64,000 bases of DNA, taken from Thermotoga sp. Lineage in GTDB: Bacteria > Thermotogota > Thermotogae > Mesoaciditogales > Mesoaciditogaceae. Below are positions 52,641 through 62,276 of this stretch, piece by piece; position 1 is the first letter of the stretch, and the number at the start of each line of letters is the position of its first letter. The stretch lies in the NCBI GenBank assembly GCA_020722015.1, contig DYLQ01000008.1, positions 1 to 64,000 on the forward strand. Direction: 5' to 3'. The notes below the pieces were generated by a model. The model was not told the origin of the DNA, searched no databases, and saw only the letters and a program-made list of their open reading frames with translations. The position numbers and the translations under genes are program-made.

Positions 52641-54473
52641 TTATTGTAAGATCAGTAAAACAAGTCCTACCAAAAGTAATATCCCTCCGATTATGGTTAT
52701 TTCTTTGAGATAAGTGTAATGACTTCTGTCTATTACGACATTTGTTTGGGCTGACATGGTCTGACCATAACTTTGAACGGTTGCCGAAACTCTGTAAACT
52801 CCGTTTGGCATCGGATTACCGTTCAAGGCATTTCCATCCCATGTCACACTCGATCTCCCGTAAGGTGCATTGTAATTTCTGTACCATACGGCAACATCGT
52901 TAGAGGCATAGATGGTTATTTGAACGTATCCCACTCTGCTGAGTGTAACGTAAAAATTCGTCGTGTCCTCGAACCAGTCCCCATTTGGACTGAAAGGATT
53001 CGGAGATGCATTTAAAGATATCTCTAAAGGTTTTAATTCAAGAGAAATAGGAATTTCTGTAACTTTTTGAAACGCGAAATTAAGATTTGCTTTGTAAGTT
53101 AAATACTGTGGATTTGAAAATTCCACATCATGTGATCCGACAGGCACAAATAAGCCCTTATCCGTTTTATCTATTTGTCCGTAATCTTGACCGTCTATTT
53201 TGATTTTAACGGGATAAACGTTCGAATCGACTTTGAGCATTCCGGCCTGAGACAAATTCACGGAAAGATAATTATCGCCGGGATTCAGATTGTAATTCAT
53301 CTTTTGCTGGATATACCATTCCTTTGAAAAGGTAAGCACATGGTACCCCGCAGGAATTCCGGTTATGTAAGTGTATCCCGAATATCCCGTACCACCGGCG
53401 TAAGTTCCGTCGATGTAAATTTGGACGTAAGGTTGAGAATACACGTAAAGATTTCCAGTCAAAGGTACGAGATTAACGTTAAGATACGTTGTCTGATTTG
53501 CATTAACTAAGACAGAATCGTTGTAATAACTTTCATATCCGCTCAAACTCACCGAAACAAAATGGTAGCCGGTACTTACCGTCAAAGTCTGATCTCCGCT
53601 CCCGACAAATTGGTTATCAACGTAAACGTTGGCATTTGATGGCATAACGTCAATGGAAAGTACACCTGTCATGTTTTGCTGGATAGGAACAAGAGGTATG
53701 TTCACCGACTTATTCTCTCCTATTCCGACAAACACATTTCCCTTCCATGTTTGATAGCCATTCATGGAAAGCGTTATATCATGGTATCCGGCAGAAACCT
53801 GAAATACAGCCGGTGTGATCGACGAATAAGTGTTATCTATGATAACCTTTGCCCCTAGTGGTACGCTTTGAACATTCAAAGTTGTTTTGACGCCCGCATT
53901 GAGATAAAAATATGTCCATGCCGTCCATCTGTCAGTGTCAGGAATTACAACGATCGATTTGACAAGGCTTTCTTTGAATTTTGTAAAACTTTCCTTTTGA
54001 GAACTGCTTAAGCTTTGAAATGGATTATCTTTTGAAACCTTCGGCTGTTGTAAAATGTCTAAGGGTTTGGATGACAGAATGAATTGAACGAATTCTATGC
54101 CCGATCTTGTGCCGGAAGCCGTGAAATTGTAATCAGATATCGAAGGTATTTTGTAAGTTCCTGGATTGAAAAAATTCTTTTTCTGATAGTAATTGGGAAA
54201 TATCTGGGTTACCGTTCCGTACTGCGGCATGTCTATTATGTATAAATAACCTGCTTTTGCGATCTTAACCGTGAAAGAGATTTTTTCACCGTTTCTGTAT
54301 TCGCTTCCCATTGATTTGTTCATAGAAACGGTTAAGATGTTGTTAGGTTCTATGGTTATAAGTTTGGCAGCCGCAAGTGCTTCAACTTCCGGAGGAATTT
54401 TTTGTTGTTCTGCCATCATGATACCCCCTATCATGACAGCGAAAATCAAAACGATAAAAAAGGCCCTTTTCAT
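52641..54473 (-). CDS. PEGA-domain surface protein (DUF4384, FlgD-like C-terminus)
   Basis: About 610 residues: signal MKRAFFIVLIFAVMIGGIMMA, a DUF4384-like domain (LTVSMNKSMGSEYRNGEKISFTVKIAKAGYLYIIDMPQYG), then four PEGA repeats (LNVQSVPLGAKVIIDN, LSIDVMPSNANVYVDN, LYVYSQPYVQIYIDGT, LKVDSNVYPVKIKIDG), a FlgD Ig-like domain (NASPNPFSPNGDWFEDT...WDGNALNGNPMPNGVYRV) and a C-terminal membrane helix. ATG 54473 behind GAGGTGGGG. Probably envelope-associated; function unknown. Confidence 0.82.
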   Translation of the reverse strand: MKRAFFIVLIFAVMIGGIMMAEQQKIPPEVEALAAAKLITIEPNNILTVSMNKSMGSEYRNGEKISFTVKIAKAGYLYIIDMPQYGTVTQIFPNYYQKKNFFNPGTYKIPSISDYNFTASGTRSGIEFVQFILSSKPLDILQQPKVSKDNPFQSLSSSQKESFTKFKESLVKSIVVIPDTDRWTAWTYFYLNAGVKTTLNVQSVPLGAKVIIDNTYSSITPAVFQVSAGYHDITLSMNGYQTWKGNVFVGIGENKSVNIPLVPIQQNMTGVLSIDVMPSNANVYVDNQFVGSGDQTLTVSTGYHFVSVSLSGYESYYNDSVLVNANQTTYLNVNLVPLTGNLYVYSQPYVQIYIDGTYAGGTGYSGYTYITGIPAGYHVLTFSKEWYIQQKMNYNLNPGDNYLSVNLSQAGMLKVDSNVYPVKIKIDGQDYGQIDKTDKGLFVPVGSHDVEFSNPQYLTYKANLNFAFQKVTEIPISLELKPLEISLNASPNPFSPNGDWFEDTTNFYVTLSRVGYVQITIYASNDVAVWYRNYNAPYGRSSVTWDGNALNGNPMPNGVYRVSATVQSYGQTMSAQTNVVIDRSHYTYLKEITIIGGILLLVGLVLLILQ

Positions 54474-54498
54474 ATACCCCACCTCACAGTTAAAAAAT

Positions 54499-55725
54499 TC
54501 ACGCTCCGTACTTCTCAAGCCTCATGGCATTGGCCATCAGCAAATTCATGATATTTTTTGCCTCAATTGTACCAAGACTTCCCGTTGCACAGGTTTTTTC
54601 GTTGAATCTGTCTGAAAGACCATACCTTGAATATTTAGAGTGAATCAAAAGTGGTACCGGATGCCAGCTGTGACCGCCAACCAGCGAAGGTGTAGAATGA
54701 TCTCCTGTGACTGCCAGCACATCAGGTTTTAAAGACATGATCTGTGGAATTGCCCTATCGACTATCTCTATAACACTTACTTTTGCAAGAAAATTCGAAT
54801 CCTCTCCGTAAGAGTCCGTATGTTTGACGTGAAAGTAAAAGAAGTCATATTTATCGTAGTTGTCCTTCAAAACTTTTATCTCTGCCTGCAAACTTCCCGC
54901 TTCATCGTCAACGTGAGGAACTTCTAAAATATCCATTCCAACAAGTTTTGCAAGTCCTTTGTACATGGGATATGTTGCTATTGCCGCGCTTCTCATCTTG
55001 TAAATTTGAGGGAATTTCGGCATCGCAGGATGTTTTGAAAAACCTCTCAACAGGCATCCCGTGATTTTCCCGTTGCCTTTAAGAATCGTTGCCACTTGTT
55101 TTATAAACTTGTTGACGATATCGGCTGTTTTACGAGATTCATCGCTGGTTGCAGATGTGTAAAGCATTTTTTCTCCGTCTTTTTGAGGATCGGCATCTGT
55201 CAGAGCATCTCCAAGGCCGTCTCCCGTCAATTTTAAAACGAATCTGTGTTCAACTCCTGGGAAAACCTGAACTTTAACTCCATCTATATCTTTTATCTTT
55301 GAATTTATAAGTTGACATGCCTTTACATTTTCTTCCGTTGCCGGTCTTCCGGCTCGTCTATCGACGACCGTTTCTCCATCGATAGTGGCAAAATTTCCAC
55401 GTGCGACTACATCTTTCTCAGATACTTCGATTCCTATTCCAAGAGCCTCGAGTATGCCTCTACCTATTTGATATTTTATCGGATCGTATCCGAAAATTCC
55501 AAGATGGCCTGGCCCGCTTCCCGGCGTTATTCCTTGAAGCACAGGCAGACTTAATCCAAGATCTGACGATTTTGCGAGCATATCAAGATTTGGTGTATCG
55601 GCAGCCTCAAGTTCCGTCATACCGCCGAGATTTGGTGCGCCGCCAAGTCCATCCATCACAAGCAAAATTATTTTTGTGTCATTCTTCACAACTAATTTAC
55701 TGACAAATTCTTGTAAGTCATCCAT
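54499..55725 (-). CDS. apgM: 2,3-bisphosphoglycerate-independent phosphoglycerate mutase, archaeal type
   Basis: 408 residues in the alkaline-phosphatase superfamily: IILLVMDGLGGAPNLGGMTELEAADTPNLDMLAKSSDLGLSLPVLQGITPGSGPGHLGIFGYDP (metal and phosphoserine residues), VVARGNFATIDG, DRRAGR, and AVTGDHSTPSLVGGHSWHPVPLLIHS. It interconverts 3- and 2-phosphoglycerate, the step after pgk. ATG 55725 behind GGAGG. First gene of its operon. Confidence 0.93.
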   Translation of the reverse strand: MDDLQEFVSKLVVKNDTKIILLVMDGLGGAPNLGGMTELEAADTPNLDMLAKSSDLGLSLPVLQGITPGSGPGHLGIFGYDPIKYQIGRGILEALGIGIEVSEKDVVARGNFATIDGETVVDRRAGRPATEENVKACQLINSKIKDIDGVKVQVFPGVEHRFVLKLTGDGLGDALTDADPQKDGEKMLYTSATSDESRKTADIVNKFIKQVATILKGNGKITGCLLRGFSKHPAMPKFPQIYKMRSAAIATYPMYKGLAKLVGMDILEVPHVDDEAGSLQAEIKVLKDNYDKYDFFYFHVKHTDSYGEDSNFLAKVSVIEIVDRAIPQIMSLKPDVLAVTGDHSTPSLVGGHSWHPVPLLIHSKYSRYGLSDRFNEKTCATGSLGTIEAKNIMNLLMANAMRLEKYGA

Positions 55726-55751
55726 TTTAGGCCTCCGTAGACTTTTTCTTA

Positions 55752-55775
55752 ATTATAGCATATTTCATGCTAAGC
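55752..55775 (-). promoter_or_regulatory. promoter of the apgM operon with palindrome
   Basis: TATAAT (55752-55757, minus strand) overlapping the inverted repeat TAGCAT-GAAAT-ATGCTA. The -35 is weak (TTGGCT, 15-base spacing). Confidence 0.5.
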
Positions 55776-55789
55776 CAATTTTTGGTCTG

Positions 55790-55813
55790 TCATCACCGAG
55801 TTCGTCGGGGATC
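55790..55813. repeat. REP-like palindrome, second copy
   Basis: TCATCACCGAGTTCGTCGGGGATC-type palindrome (24 bases by position); 22 of 24 bases match the minus-strand sequence at 171-194. Here the stem has one mismatch and no T-run. Confidence 0.55.
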
Positions 55814-55839
55814 GCATTCGGTCTTTGTTGAGCGACTTC

Positions 55840-56925
55840 TTAATCAGGCCATATCATCTCATCGATGGCCTTCAAATCCATCGATTTTAATTGATTTTTT
55901 AAAGATTTGTGCCCGCGACTGAAGAAATCCGTTTGCATTCCATTTTCTATTTCCATCTGACATTCAATCAAACCTCCCATAAGATCTGCTGCCCTTGCTA
56001 TCTTTCCTTCGATTCCACCGTCAAAAGGCTTAAGCATCAAAGGAATATAATGTTCCGCTATTTTTTCCGGCAAAAGCGGAAGAAGCATCTTGTGGACCAT
56101 TTTTGATTCAACTTCCTCAACTGCCGATTCAAATCCTTCGACACGTCTTTTTGTCGGAGAAATGATATCTCCCGTCAAAGCCTCTGGGACATCGTGAAAA
56201 ATGGCCCTTTCAATCGTATTAAGCACATTAGCACCTTCCGTCTCTTCAGCCATAAGGTAGGATACGAAGGTAACGAAAAATGTGTGACCTGATACAGTCG
56301 TCGGCACTGTTCTTGGATGCTGATTCCATCTTATGGAGTAAATAAGAGTTCTTATTTGTGAAAGATAAGCGCGTAATTCGTCGCTCCTCAAAACGTTTCT
56401 GAACGATTCCAAGTCAACGCGTTCCATGTTGTCTTTTATCGATTCAAAAGGTTCTTTAAAATATTCCGGGAAAAACCTCAGATTTATCCCAGCTTCTGTG
56501 AAGGCTGCGTAAAGATCTGCGGCGTTTACTATGCTTCCTTCAATCGATCGATCTCTTGAGTTTATCATGGCATCTTCAAATCGGCCTTTAAATCGATCCG
56601 GTACATGTTTTATAACTTCTTCAATTGAATTTTTATACAATTTATCCCAGGCAACAGGTGACAAAGATTGAATCATCCTTTTGGTTGAAAGAGAGATATC
56701 AGAGATTATACATTTCGGCATATCTTTCAGTAAAATGCGGGTTATCAATTTTTCCATGTCAACTTCATTGCCTCTTTCAATCTCGATCATGGCAAGCAGA
56801 TGGGCAATATGAAGCACAAATCCACTGTTTGAAGCTTCACTTATGGAATCAAAAGTTGGTTTGTTGTTCCATCTTCTCATGGAAAACATGACTTTCACAA
56901 GATCGATGAGATCTTGAATCATCAT
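55840..56925 (-). CDS. tandem HD-domain hydrolase (YfbR-like)
   Basis: About 361 residues made of two similar HD domains. The second (about 190-320) has VSGHTFFVTFVSYLMAEE, ERAIFHDVPEALTGDIISPTKR and ARAADLMGGLIEC, with His, HD and Asp metal ligands as in YfbR/5'-nucleotidase-type proteins. The first (about 30-160) keeps the fold (HIAHLLAMIEIE, SLSTKRM, VNAADLYAAF) but has LLKDMPKC, KD instead of HD, so it is probably inactive. GAGGAGG precedes adjacent ATGs at 56925 and 56922. Substrate unknown. Confidence 0.83.
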   Translation of the reverse strand: MMIQDLIDLVKVMFSMRRWNNKPTFDSISEASNSGFVLHIAHLLAMIEIERGNEVDMEKLITRILLKDMPKCIISDISLSTKRMIQSLSPVAWDKLYKNSIEEVIKHVPDRFKGRFEDAMINSRDRSIEGSIVNAADLYAAFTEAGINLRFFPEYFKEPFESIKDNMERVDLESFRNVLRSDELRAYLSQIRTLIYSIRWNQHPRTVPTTVSGHTFFVTFVSYLMAEETEGANVLNTIERAIFHDVPEALTGDIISPTKRRVEGFESAVEEVESKMVHKMLLPLLPEKIAEHYIPLMLKPFDGGIEGKIARAADLMGGLIECQMEIENGMQTDFFSRGHKSLKNQLKSMDLKAIDEMIWPD

Positions 56926-56933
56926 AGACCTCC

Positions 56934-57845
56934 TCACAAAGAATTTATGAACTCGTCGAGAGCCAATTCCATTTTTTTGTATCCTTCTTTTACAGATGAA
57001 TTGAAATTTTGGACTGAATTAAGATCGAATTCGTTGATTTTTGAGAAGGCAATGGCGAGAGCCGTCTCTTCCCCATCACAAACGTTATTCGAAAGTGACT
57101 TGAAATACCTAAGGGCCTTTTTCCCGACATGCAAAAATGGCCTTTCGAAGGCTATAGCCGTGAGGCTCGTGTAAAATTTTTCGGATAAAACGAATTTTGC
57201 ATTTTTAACCGTGTTAATGATGTCATCTATTTCGAAAACCAACGCAACGTCATCTGCCTTGATCTTTTGGGCAAATTTTACCGCAATTTTTGAATCTCTT
57301 GGATCTTCAACGATTATCCTTGAATCCATGTGCATGAACCATTTTTGATCCGGAGTATATTTCAAAATCCCCTCTTGCGAAGGTGAGAAAACGGCAAATT
57401 TACCCTTTTCATATTCAGCCTTTTCCAAAAGATACACGTTTGCCACATCAACGCCTGCTGTTATCCTCGAAGGTGACCACAAAGATGCCCATTTTGCTGC
57501 GACTTCATCTGTTACAAAACCACTCACCATGGAACTCATGAGTTCTGTCGATATATGATCTAAAAGGCTTTTTTTCATTTCTTCTAAATTTACACCGAAA
57601 AAAAGCACAGGTTTTCCAAACTCCAATGCCAAGTCTATTATGGCAACTTCTTCAAAAAAATTCTCTAATTTGCCTGAAACTATCAATCCATCATAAAATG
57701 GCATAATGGGTATCATCTGAAAAGAAAATTTCGGATATGCACACACAATCCCTTTTTCCGTCAAGATATGCTTTACTTTTCTGTAAGTCAATCTTTGACC
57801 GTAGGTTTTATCGCTTTGCCCCGCTATCACCATCACTTTTTTCAT
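56934..57845 (-). CDS. polysaccharide pyruvyl transferase (CsaB)-like protein
   Basis: About 303 residues. Two Rossmann-like halves: MKKVMVIAGQSDKTYGQRLTYRKVKHIL..., and a C-terminal KNAKFVLSEKFYTSLTAIAFERPFLHVG, similar to the RLHxxIxAxxxxxP block of CsaB/pyruvyl transferases. The match is partial and the assignment tentative. ATG 57845 is preferred; the longer frame runs into the upstream peptidase gene, with which it overlaps by 38 bases. Confidence 0.55.
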   Translation of the reverse strand: MKKVMVIAGQSDKTYGQRLTYRKVKHILTEKGIVCAYPKFSFQMIPIMPFYDGLIVSGKLENFFEEVAIIDLALEFGKPVLFFGVNLEEMKKSLLDHISTELMSSMVSGFVTDEVAAKWASLWSPSRITAGVDVANVYLLEKAEYEKGKFAVFSPSQEGILKYTPDQKWFMHMDSRIIVEDPRDSKIAVKFAQKIKADDVALVFEIDDIINTVKNAKFVLSEKFYTSLTAIAFERPFLHVGKKALRYFKSLSNNVCDGEETALAIAFSKINEFDLNSVQNFNSSVKEGYKKMELALDEFINSL

Positions 57846-58743
57846 CTGATTCTCCCTTTTCTTCGTTAGACCAATAGTCCTTTCCGTAAATATCTTCAAG
57901 ACGTTTCGTATCATCATCATCGTTTTCTCGCTTTTTCGGATAAAAGAAATTTTTTAAAAAGATGTAAATGAAAAATATGGGAATGCATATCCATATTCCC
58001 CAAAAGGCTATTAAATTAAACAAAAGATAATAGAAAGTAGAACTCCTCCATTTTGAATAGAAAAGATCGAATTTTTCTCCCAAAGATTCGGAAAAAGCCG
58101 TTTTCCAGTTGGAAGTTATTTCCACATTTTGAAGTATTTTAGGAAGTGATTTCTCAAAGTCTATCTTTTTGTTCATCTCAACGAAAAGAGAATGAACCTC
58201 TGCGTAATACTCTTCTAAATCAGTGGTGTCGGTAGGATAATCTTTGTATTCGAGCGGATTCACAGATTGAAAAAGAAAAGGGTTGTAATCCAAAGAGGCC
58301 GGATAGAACCCCATTTTACCGCCGTACCATGTTGCAAGACCTTCCATCACCCACAAAGGCATTTGCTTTCCATATTTCTCCATCCATGAGAATTGAAAAA
58401 CATGCATCAGTTCATGGGCAACGGTGCCTTTAACTTCGGAAAGAGGAGATCGCATGGCAATCGTTACCTGAAAGAAAGTCGGGTAATCTGTGGCATTTCC
58501 CATCTCAAGGCCAAGATTGGCGCTTGTAATGATCATGTAAATCGGTTTTTGAGGATAAATTCCCCACATCTTTTCAAGCGACAACATGAACTCTGTGTTC
58601 CACGAATTAACCTGATCGTTTATTTCTTTATTTCCTGATTGATTTAAAATGTAAACAGATGAAAAGCCGGTCGATACGAAAACCTCAAATATCAACAACA
58701 CCCATTTTAGCAAAGAGAACGAGTTCCGAATAAATAAAGTCAT
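57808..58743 (-). CDS. membrane-anchored MA-clan (gluzincin) peptidase
   Basis: 311 residues: N-terminal signal/anchor (SLLKWVLLIFEVFVSTGFS), zinc motif GTVAHELMHVFQFSW (HExxH, about 126-130) followed by LPLWVMEGLATWYGGKMG (third ligand Glu in EGLA), and a C-terminal membrane helix (YLLFNLIAFWGIWICIPIFFIYIFL) before a charged tail. It fits the peptidase-MA-like family. ATG 58743 has GGAG six bases upstream and overlaps the prfB end by 59 bases. Confidence 0.8.
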   Translation of the reverse strand: MTLFIRNSFSLLKWVLLIFEVFVSTGFSSVYILNQSGNKEINDQVNSWNTEFMLSLEKMWGIYPQKPIYMIITSANLGLEMGNATDYPTFFQVTIAMRSPLSEVKGTVAHELMHVFQFSWMEKYGKQMPLWVMEGLATWYGGKMGFYPASLDYNPFLFQSVNPLEYKDYPTDTTDLEEYYAEVHSLFVEMNKKIDFEKSLPKILQNVEITSNWKTAFSESLGEKFDLFYSKWRSSTFYYLLFNLIAFWGIWICIPIFFIYIFLKNFFYPKKRENDDDDTKRLEDIYGKDYWSNEEKGESDEKSDGDSGAKR

Positions 58744-59797
58744 CTATTTCTCCATCCATCACCGCTTGTATATTTCCGGATTCATGATCGGTGCGATGAT
58801 CTTTAACCATAGTGTAAGGCTGAAAGACGTAAGACCTTATTTGACTTCCCCAACTTATTTCTTTCAAAGTACCCTGAATTTTTTGCAATTCAGCCTGCCT
58901 TTTTTCGAGTTCGAGTTGGTACAATCTGGACTTTAATATTCTCATAGCGGTATCTTTGTTTTGAAATTGAGATCTCTCATTTTGACATGTAACCACTATC
59001 CCGCTTGGAATGTGCGTTATTCTGACGGCAGAATCGGTTCTGTTTACATGTTGCCCTCCAGCTCCTGAGGCTCTGTACGTGTCTATTCTTAAATCTTCAT
59101 CTTTTATTTCAATCTCAACATCTTCTTTGAGTTCTGGCAAAACGTTTAACGATGCAAAAGATGTATGTCTTCTCTTTGATGCATCGAAAGGAGATATTCT
59201 AACAAGCCTGTGGACGCCTCTTTCGTATTTCAAAAATCCGTAAGCGTAATCTCCCTTTATCATTATCATGGCACTGTTTATGCCTGCCTCTTCTCCTGGT
59301 TGAATGTCTATTTCTTCTACCTCAAATCCTTTACGCTCTGCCCATCTTGTGTACATTCTTAAAAGCATCTGCGCCCAATCATGAGATTCTGTTCCGCCGG
59401 CTCCCGGGTGAATGGAAAGATAACAATTCAAATCATCAAACTTTCCATTGAGCATCATCACGAGTTCAAATTTTTCAACGGTATTTTTTGCCATATCGAC
59501 AACCTCTTCAAGATGTTGGATGAATTCTTCATCTTCATTGGCAAGCTCAAGGCCGACTGCCATTTCTTCCATGTTTGATTTCATTTGTTCAAACATCCTG
59601 TATTTTTCTTTGAGGGCATTCAATTGTTTCAATATATCCTGAGCTTTCCTTGAATCATTCCAAAAGTCATCTAAAGAGGTTTTAGCTTCAAGAGACTCTA
59701 TCTCCGCTTTAACCTTTTTATCATCAAAAATTTTGGAAAGTTCTGTGAATCTCTTTTCAGCGTCATCTATTTTAACTTTTAGATCGTAATTTATCAT
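58685..59797 (-). CDS. prfB: peptide chain release factor 2
   Basis: 370 residues in one uninterrupted frame from MINYDLKVKIDDAEKRFTELSKIFDD; the in-frame UGA programmed frameshift of many bacterial prfB genes is absent. GGQ loop YRASGAGGQHVNRTDSAVRITHIPSG and recognition tripeptide VRISPFDASKRRHTSFAS (SPF, RF2). Directly downstream of secA. Confidence 0.95.
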   Translation of the reverse strand: MINYDLKVKIDDAEKRFTELSKIFDDKKVKAEIESLEAKTSLDDFWNDSRKAQDILKQLNALKEKYRMFEQMKSNMEEMAVGLELANEDEEFIQHLEEVVDMAKNTVEKFELVMMLNGKFDDLNCYLSIHPGAGGTESHDWAQMLLRMYTRWAERKGFEVEEIDIQPGEEAGINSAMIMIKGDYAYGFLKYERGVHRLVRISPFDASKRRHTSFASLNVLPELKEDVEIEIKDEDLRIDTYRASGAGGQHVNRTDSAVRITHIPSGIVVTCQNERSQFQNKDTAMRILKSRLYQLELEKRQAELQKIQGTLKEISWGSQIRSYVFQPYTMVKDHRTDHESGNIQAVMDGEIDDFIYSELVLFAKMGVVDI

Positions 59798-59806
59798 GTG
59801 ATCACC

Positions 59807-62275
59807 TCATCTTTTAACGCGCATTCTTTTCTTTTTTGACTGATCGACTTTTTCTTGCTCTTTTCCACTTGCAAGTGTGAAGTCCGAATGCTGAGTTTGA
59901 AGCACGGAGAAAGATTTTTTCGCCCGTTCCTTCTCTTTTTGTTCATCTACCATGACGATCCTGAAGACTATCGCAGAGATATCATCGTACATGCCGTCGA
60001 CCATTTCTTCAAAACGTTCGTAACTTTCTCTCTTGAATTCAATTACAGGGTCTTTTTGACCATAGGCGCGAAGATTTACAGATTCTTTTAAAAGGTCTAT
60101 TTCTTGGAGGTGTAAACGCCATCTCTCATCTATGACCTTCAACATGACATACTTGAGAATCTGTGGGAAGCGATCTTCGCCTATTTCAGAGACCTTTTTG
60201 TCGTAATTTTCTTTTACATCTTTCATGATCGCGGATTTGAGTTCTTGCAAATCTTCTTTTGACTTTCCGTCCAAAGAAAAGAAAGGAAAGATCGCCTGTA
60301 ATTCATTTAAAAGGGTATCCCAGTTCCACGCATCCATATCTCTTCCGGGAAGGTAATTTTCTATCCTTCTGTCAACGACATCCTCAAAAATATCCATGAG
60401 ATGTTCTTCAACGTCAGTTCCTTCAAGAATCCAATTTCTATGAGAATAAACAGCATTTCTTTGTCTGTCAAGCACGGAATCGAGTTCAAGCAAATGTTTT
60501 CTTATTGAAAAATGTATACCCTCGACCTTTTTCTGAGCCTGTTCTATCAAACTGGAAAGCATTGAATGTTCTATTGGTTCTCCTTGAGCAATTTTCAAGG
60601 TGTTCATAAGAGACTTCATTCTGTCTCCGCCGAAGATCCTAAGCAAATTATCTTCCGTTGAGAGATAAAATCTCGATTCCCCCGGATCTCCTTGACGGCC
60701 GGAACGTCCTCTCAATTGGTTGTCTATACGGCGTGAATCATGTCTTTCGGTTCCGAGTATGAAAAGTCCTCCCAATTCATTGACACCTTCGCCTAATTTT
60801 ATGTCAACTCCGCGTCCTGCCATGTTTGTGGCAACCGTAACGGCACCCTTCTGACCGGCGCCGGCTATTATTTGAGCTTCTTTTTCGTGATTTTTGGCAT
60901 TTAAGATCTCGTGCGGTATACCTTTGCTTTTCAACAAAGCGCTAAGTTTTTCATTTTTCTCTATTGAGGTTGTGCCTATGAGAATAGGTTGACCTTTTTC
61001 ATGCCTTTTTGCAACTTCTTCAACGATGGCGTTGTATTTTTCAACTTCCGTTCTATATATGAGATCATTTTCATCTTTTCTTATCATGGGTTTGTTTGTC
61101 GGTATGATGACAACTTTCATTTTGTATATCTGATCGAATTCTTCGCGTTCGGTGTAAGCCGTTCCGGTCATACCGGCAATTTTGTTGTACATGAGGAAGT
61201 AATTTTGAAGTGTTATCGTCGCGTAAGTTATCGCTTCTTCCTTTACCTGAACATTTTCTTTCGCTTCAATGGCCTGATGAAGTCCCTCGCTGTACCTTCT
61301 TCCCTCCAAAATTCTTCCGGTGAATTCATCGACTATGACGACTTCATTCCCCCTCACGATGTAATCAACATCTTTTTTGTAGAGTTGTAAGGCTCTTAGA
61401 GCATTGAGCATGTGAAAATTGTATTCTATGTTTGCCGGATCGTAAAGGTTTTCAACTCCAAGTAATGATTCGGTTTTCTTTATTCCTTCCTCAGTCAGAG
61501 AAACCGTTTTTTGCTTTTCGTCAATTTTGAAATCTTCATCTCTTTTGAGTTTTCTGGCAAGCGATGCGAATTGTTTGTAAAGTCTTGAAGAATTTTCAGC
61601 CGGTCCAGAAATTATCAAGGGAGTTCTTGCCTCATCTATCAAGATGCTGTCAACTTCGTCGACAATTGCGTAATTGTGCCCTCTTTGAACTCTTTGCTCC
61701 GGCAGGTAGGCAAGGTTATCTCTGAGGTAATCGAATCCCATATCTGTGTTAGTCCCGTAGGTTATATCGCAATTGTAAGCAACCCTTCTTTCATCTTGAT
61801 TCATTTCGGATTGAAGGAATCCAACTTTCAATCCCAAAAGTTCGTAAGCTGGCCTCATCCAATTGGCATCTCTTTTGGCAAGATAGTCGTTGACGGTTAC
61901 AACGTGCACACCTTTGCCTTCCAAAGCGTTAAGATATGCGGGCATAACGGCAACCAACGTTTTTCCTTCTCCGGTTTTCATTTCAGCCACCATGCCTTCG
62001 TGAAGTGCCAATGCCCCCATCAGTTGGACATCAAAAGGCCTCATTCCAAGCGTACGTTTAGATGCTTCCCTTGCAAGTGCGAAGGCCTCGGGTAAAAGAT
62101 CGTCTAAGGTCTCTCCCTTTGAAAGTCTTTCTTTTAATTCGGATGTTTTATTGGGGAAATCCGAATCCGAAAGAGATTTCATCTTTTCTTCGAATTCATT
62201 TACATTTTCAACGATTCTTGTGGCTCTCTTCAAAAATCTTTTGTTAGGGTCGAATATCTTATCGATGATGGACAT
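59807..62275 (-). CDS. secA: preprotein translocase ATPase SecA
   Basis: 822 residues: NBD1 with MKTGEGKTLVAVMPAYLNAL, VNDYLAKRDANWM, VDEVDSILIDEARTPLIISGP, the crosslinking domain, NBD2 with ATNMAGRGVDIKLGEGV and LGTERHDSRRIDNQLRGRSGRQGDPGESRFYLS, then the helical scaffold and wing. The C-terminus ends in basic residues without the zinc-binding Cys tail of E. coli SecA. ATG 62275 behind GGAGG is preferred over the longer frame to 62326. Confidence 0.97.
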   Translation of the reverse strand: MSIIDKIFDPNKRFLKRATRIVENVNEFEEKMKSLSDSDFPNKTSELKERLSKGETLDDLLPEAFALAREASKRTLGMRPFDVQLMGALALHEGMVAEMKTGEGKTLVAVMPAYLNALEGKGVHVVTVNDYLAKRDANWMRPAYELLGLKVGFLQSEMNQDERRVAYNCDITYGTNTDMGFDYLRDNLAYLPEQRVQRGHNYAIVDEVDSILIDEARTPLIISGPAENSSRLYKQFASLARKLKRDEDFKIDEKQKTVSLTEEGIKKTESLLGVENLYDPANIEYNFHMLNALRALQLYKKDVDYIVRGNEVVIVDEFTGRILEGRRYSEGLHQAIEAKENVQVKEEAITYATITLQNYFLMYNKIAGMTGTAYTEREEFDQIYKMKVVIIPTNKPMIRKDENDLIYRTEVEKYNAIVEEVAKRHEKGQPILIGTTSIEKNEKLSALLKSKGIPHEILNAKNHEKEAQIIAGAGQKGAVTVATNMAGRGVDIKLGEGVNELGGLFILGTERHDSRRIDNQLRGRSGRQGDPGESRFYLSTEDNLLRIFGGDRMKSLMNTLKIAQGEPIEHSMLSSLIEQAQKKVEGIHFSIRKHLLELDSVLDRQRNAVYSHRNWILEGTDVEEHLMDIFEDVVDRRIENYLPGRDMDAWNWDTLLNELQAIFPFFSLDGKSKEDLQELKSAIMKDVKENYDKKVSEIGEDRFPQILKYVMLKVIDERWRLHLQEIDLLKESVNLRAYGQKDPVIEFKRESYERFEEMVDGMYDDISAIVFRIVMVDEQKEKERAKKSFSVLQTQHSDFTLASGKEQEKVDQSKKKRMRVKR

Positions 62276-62276
62276 T

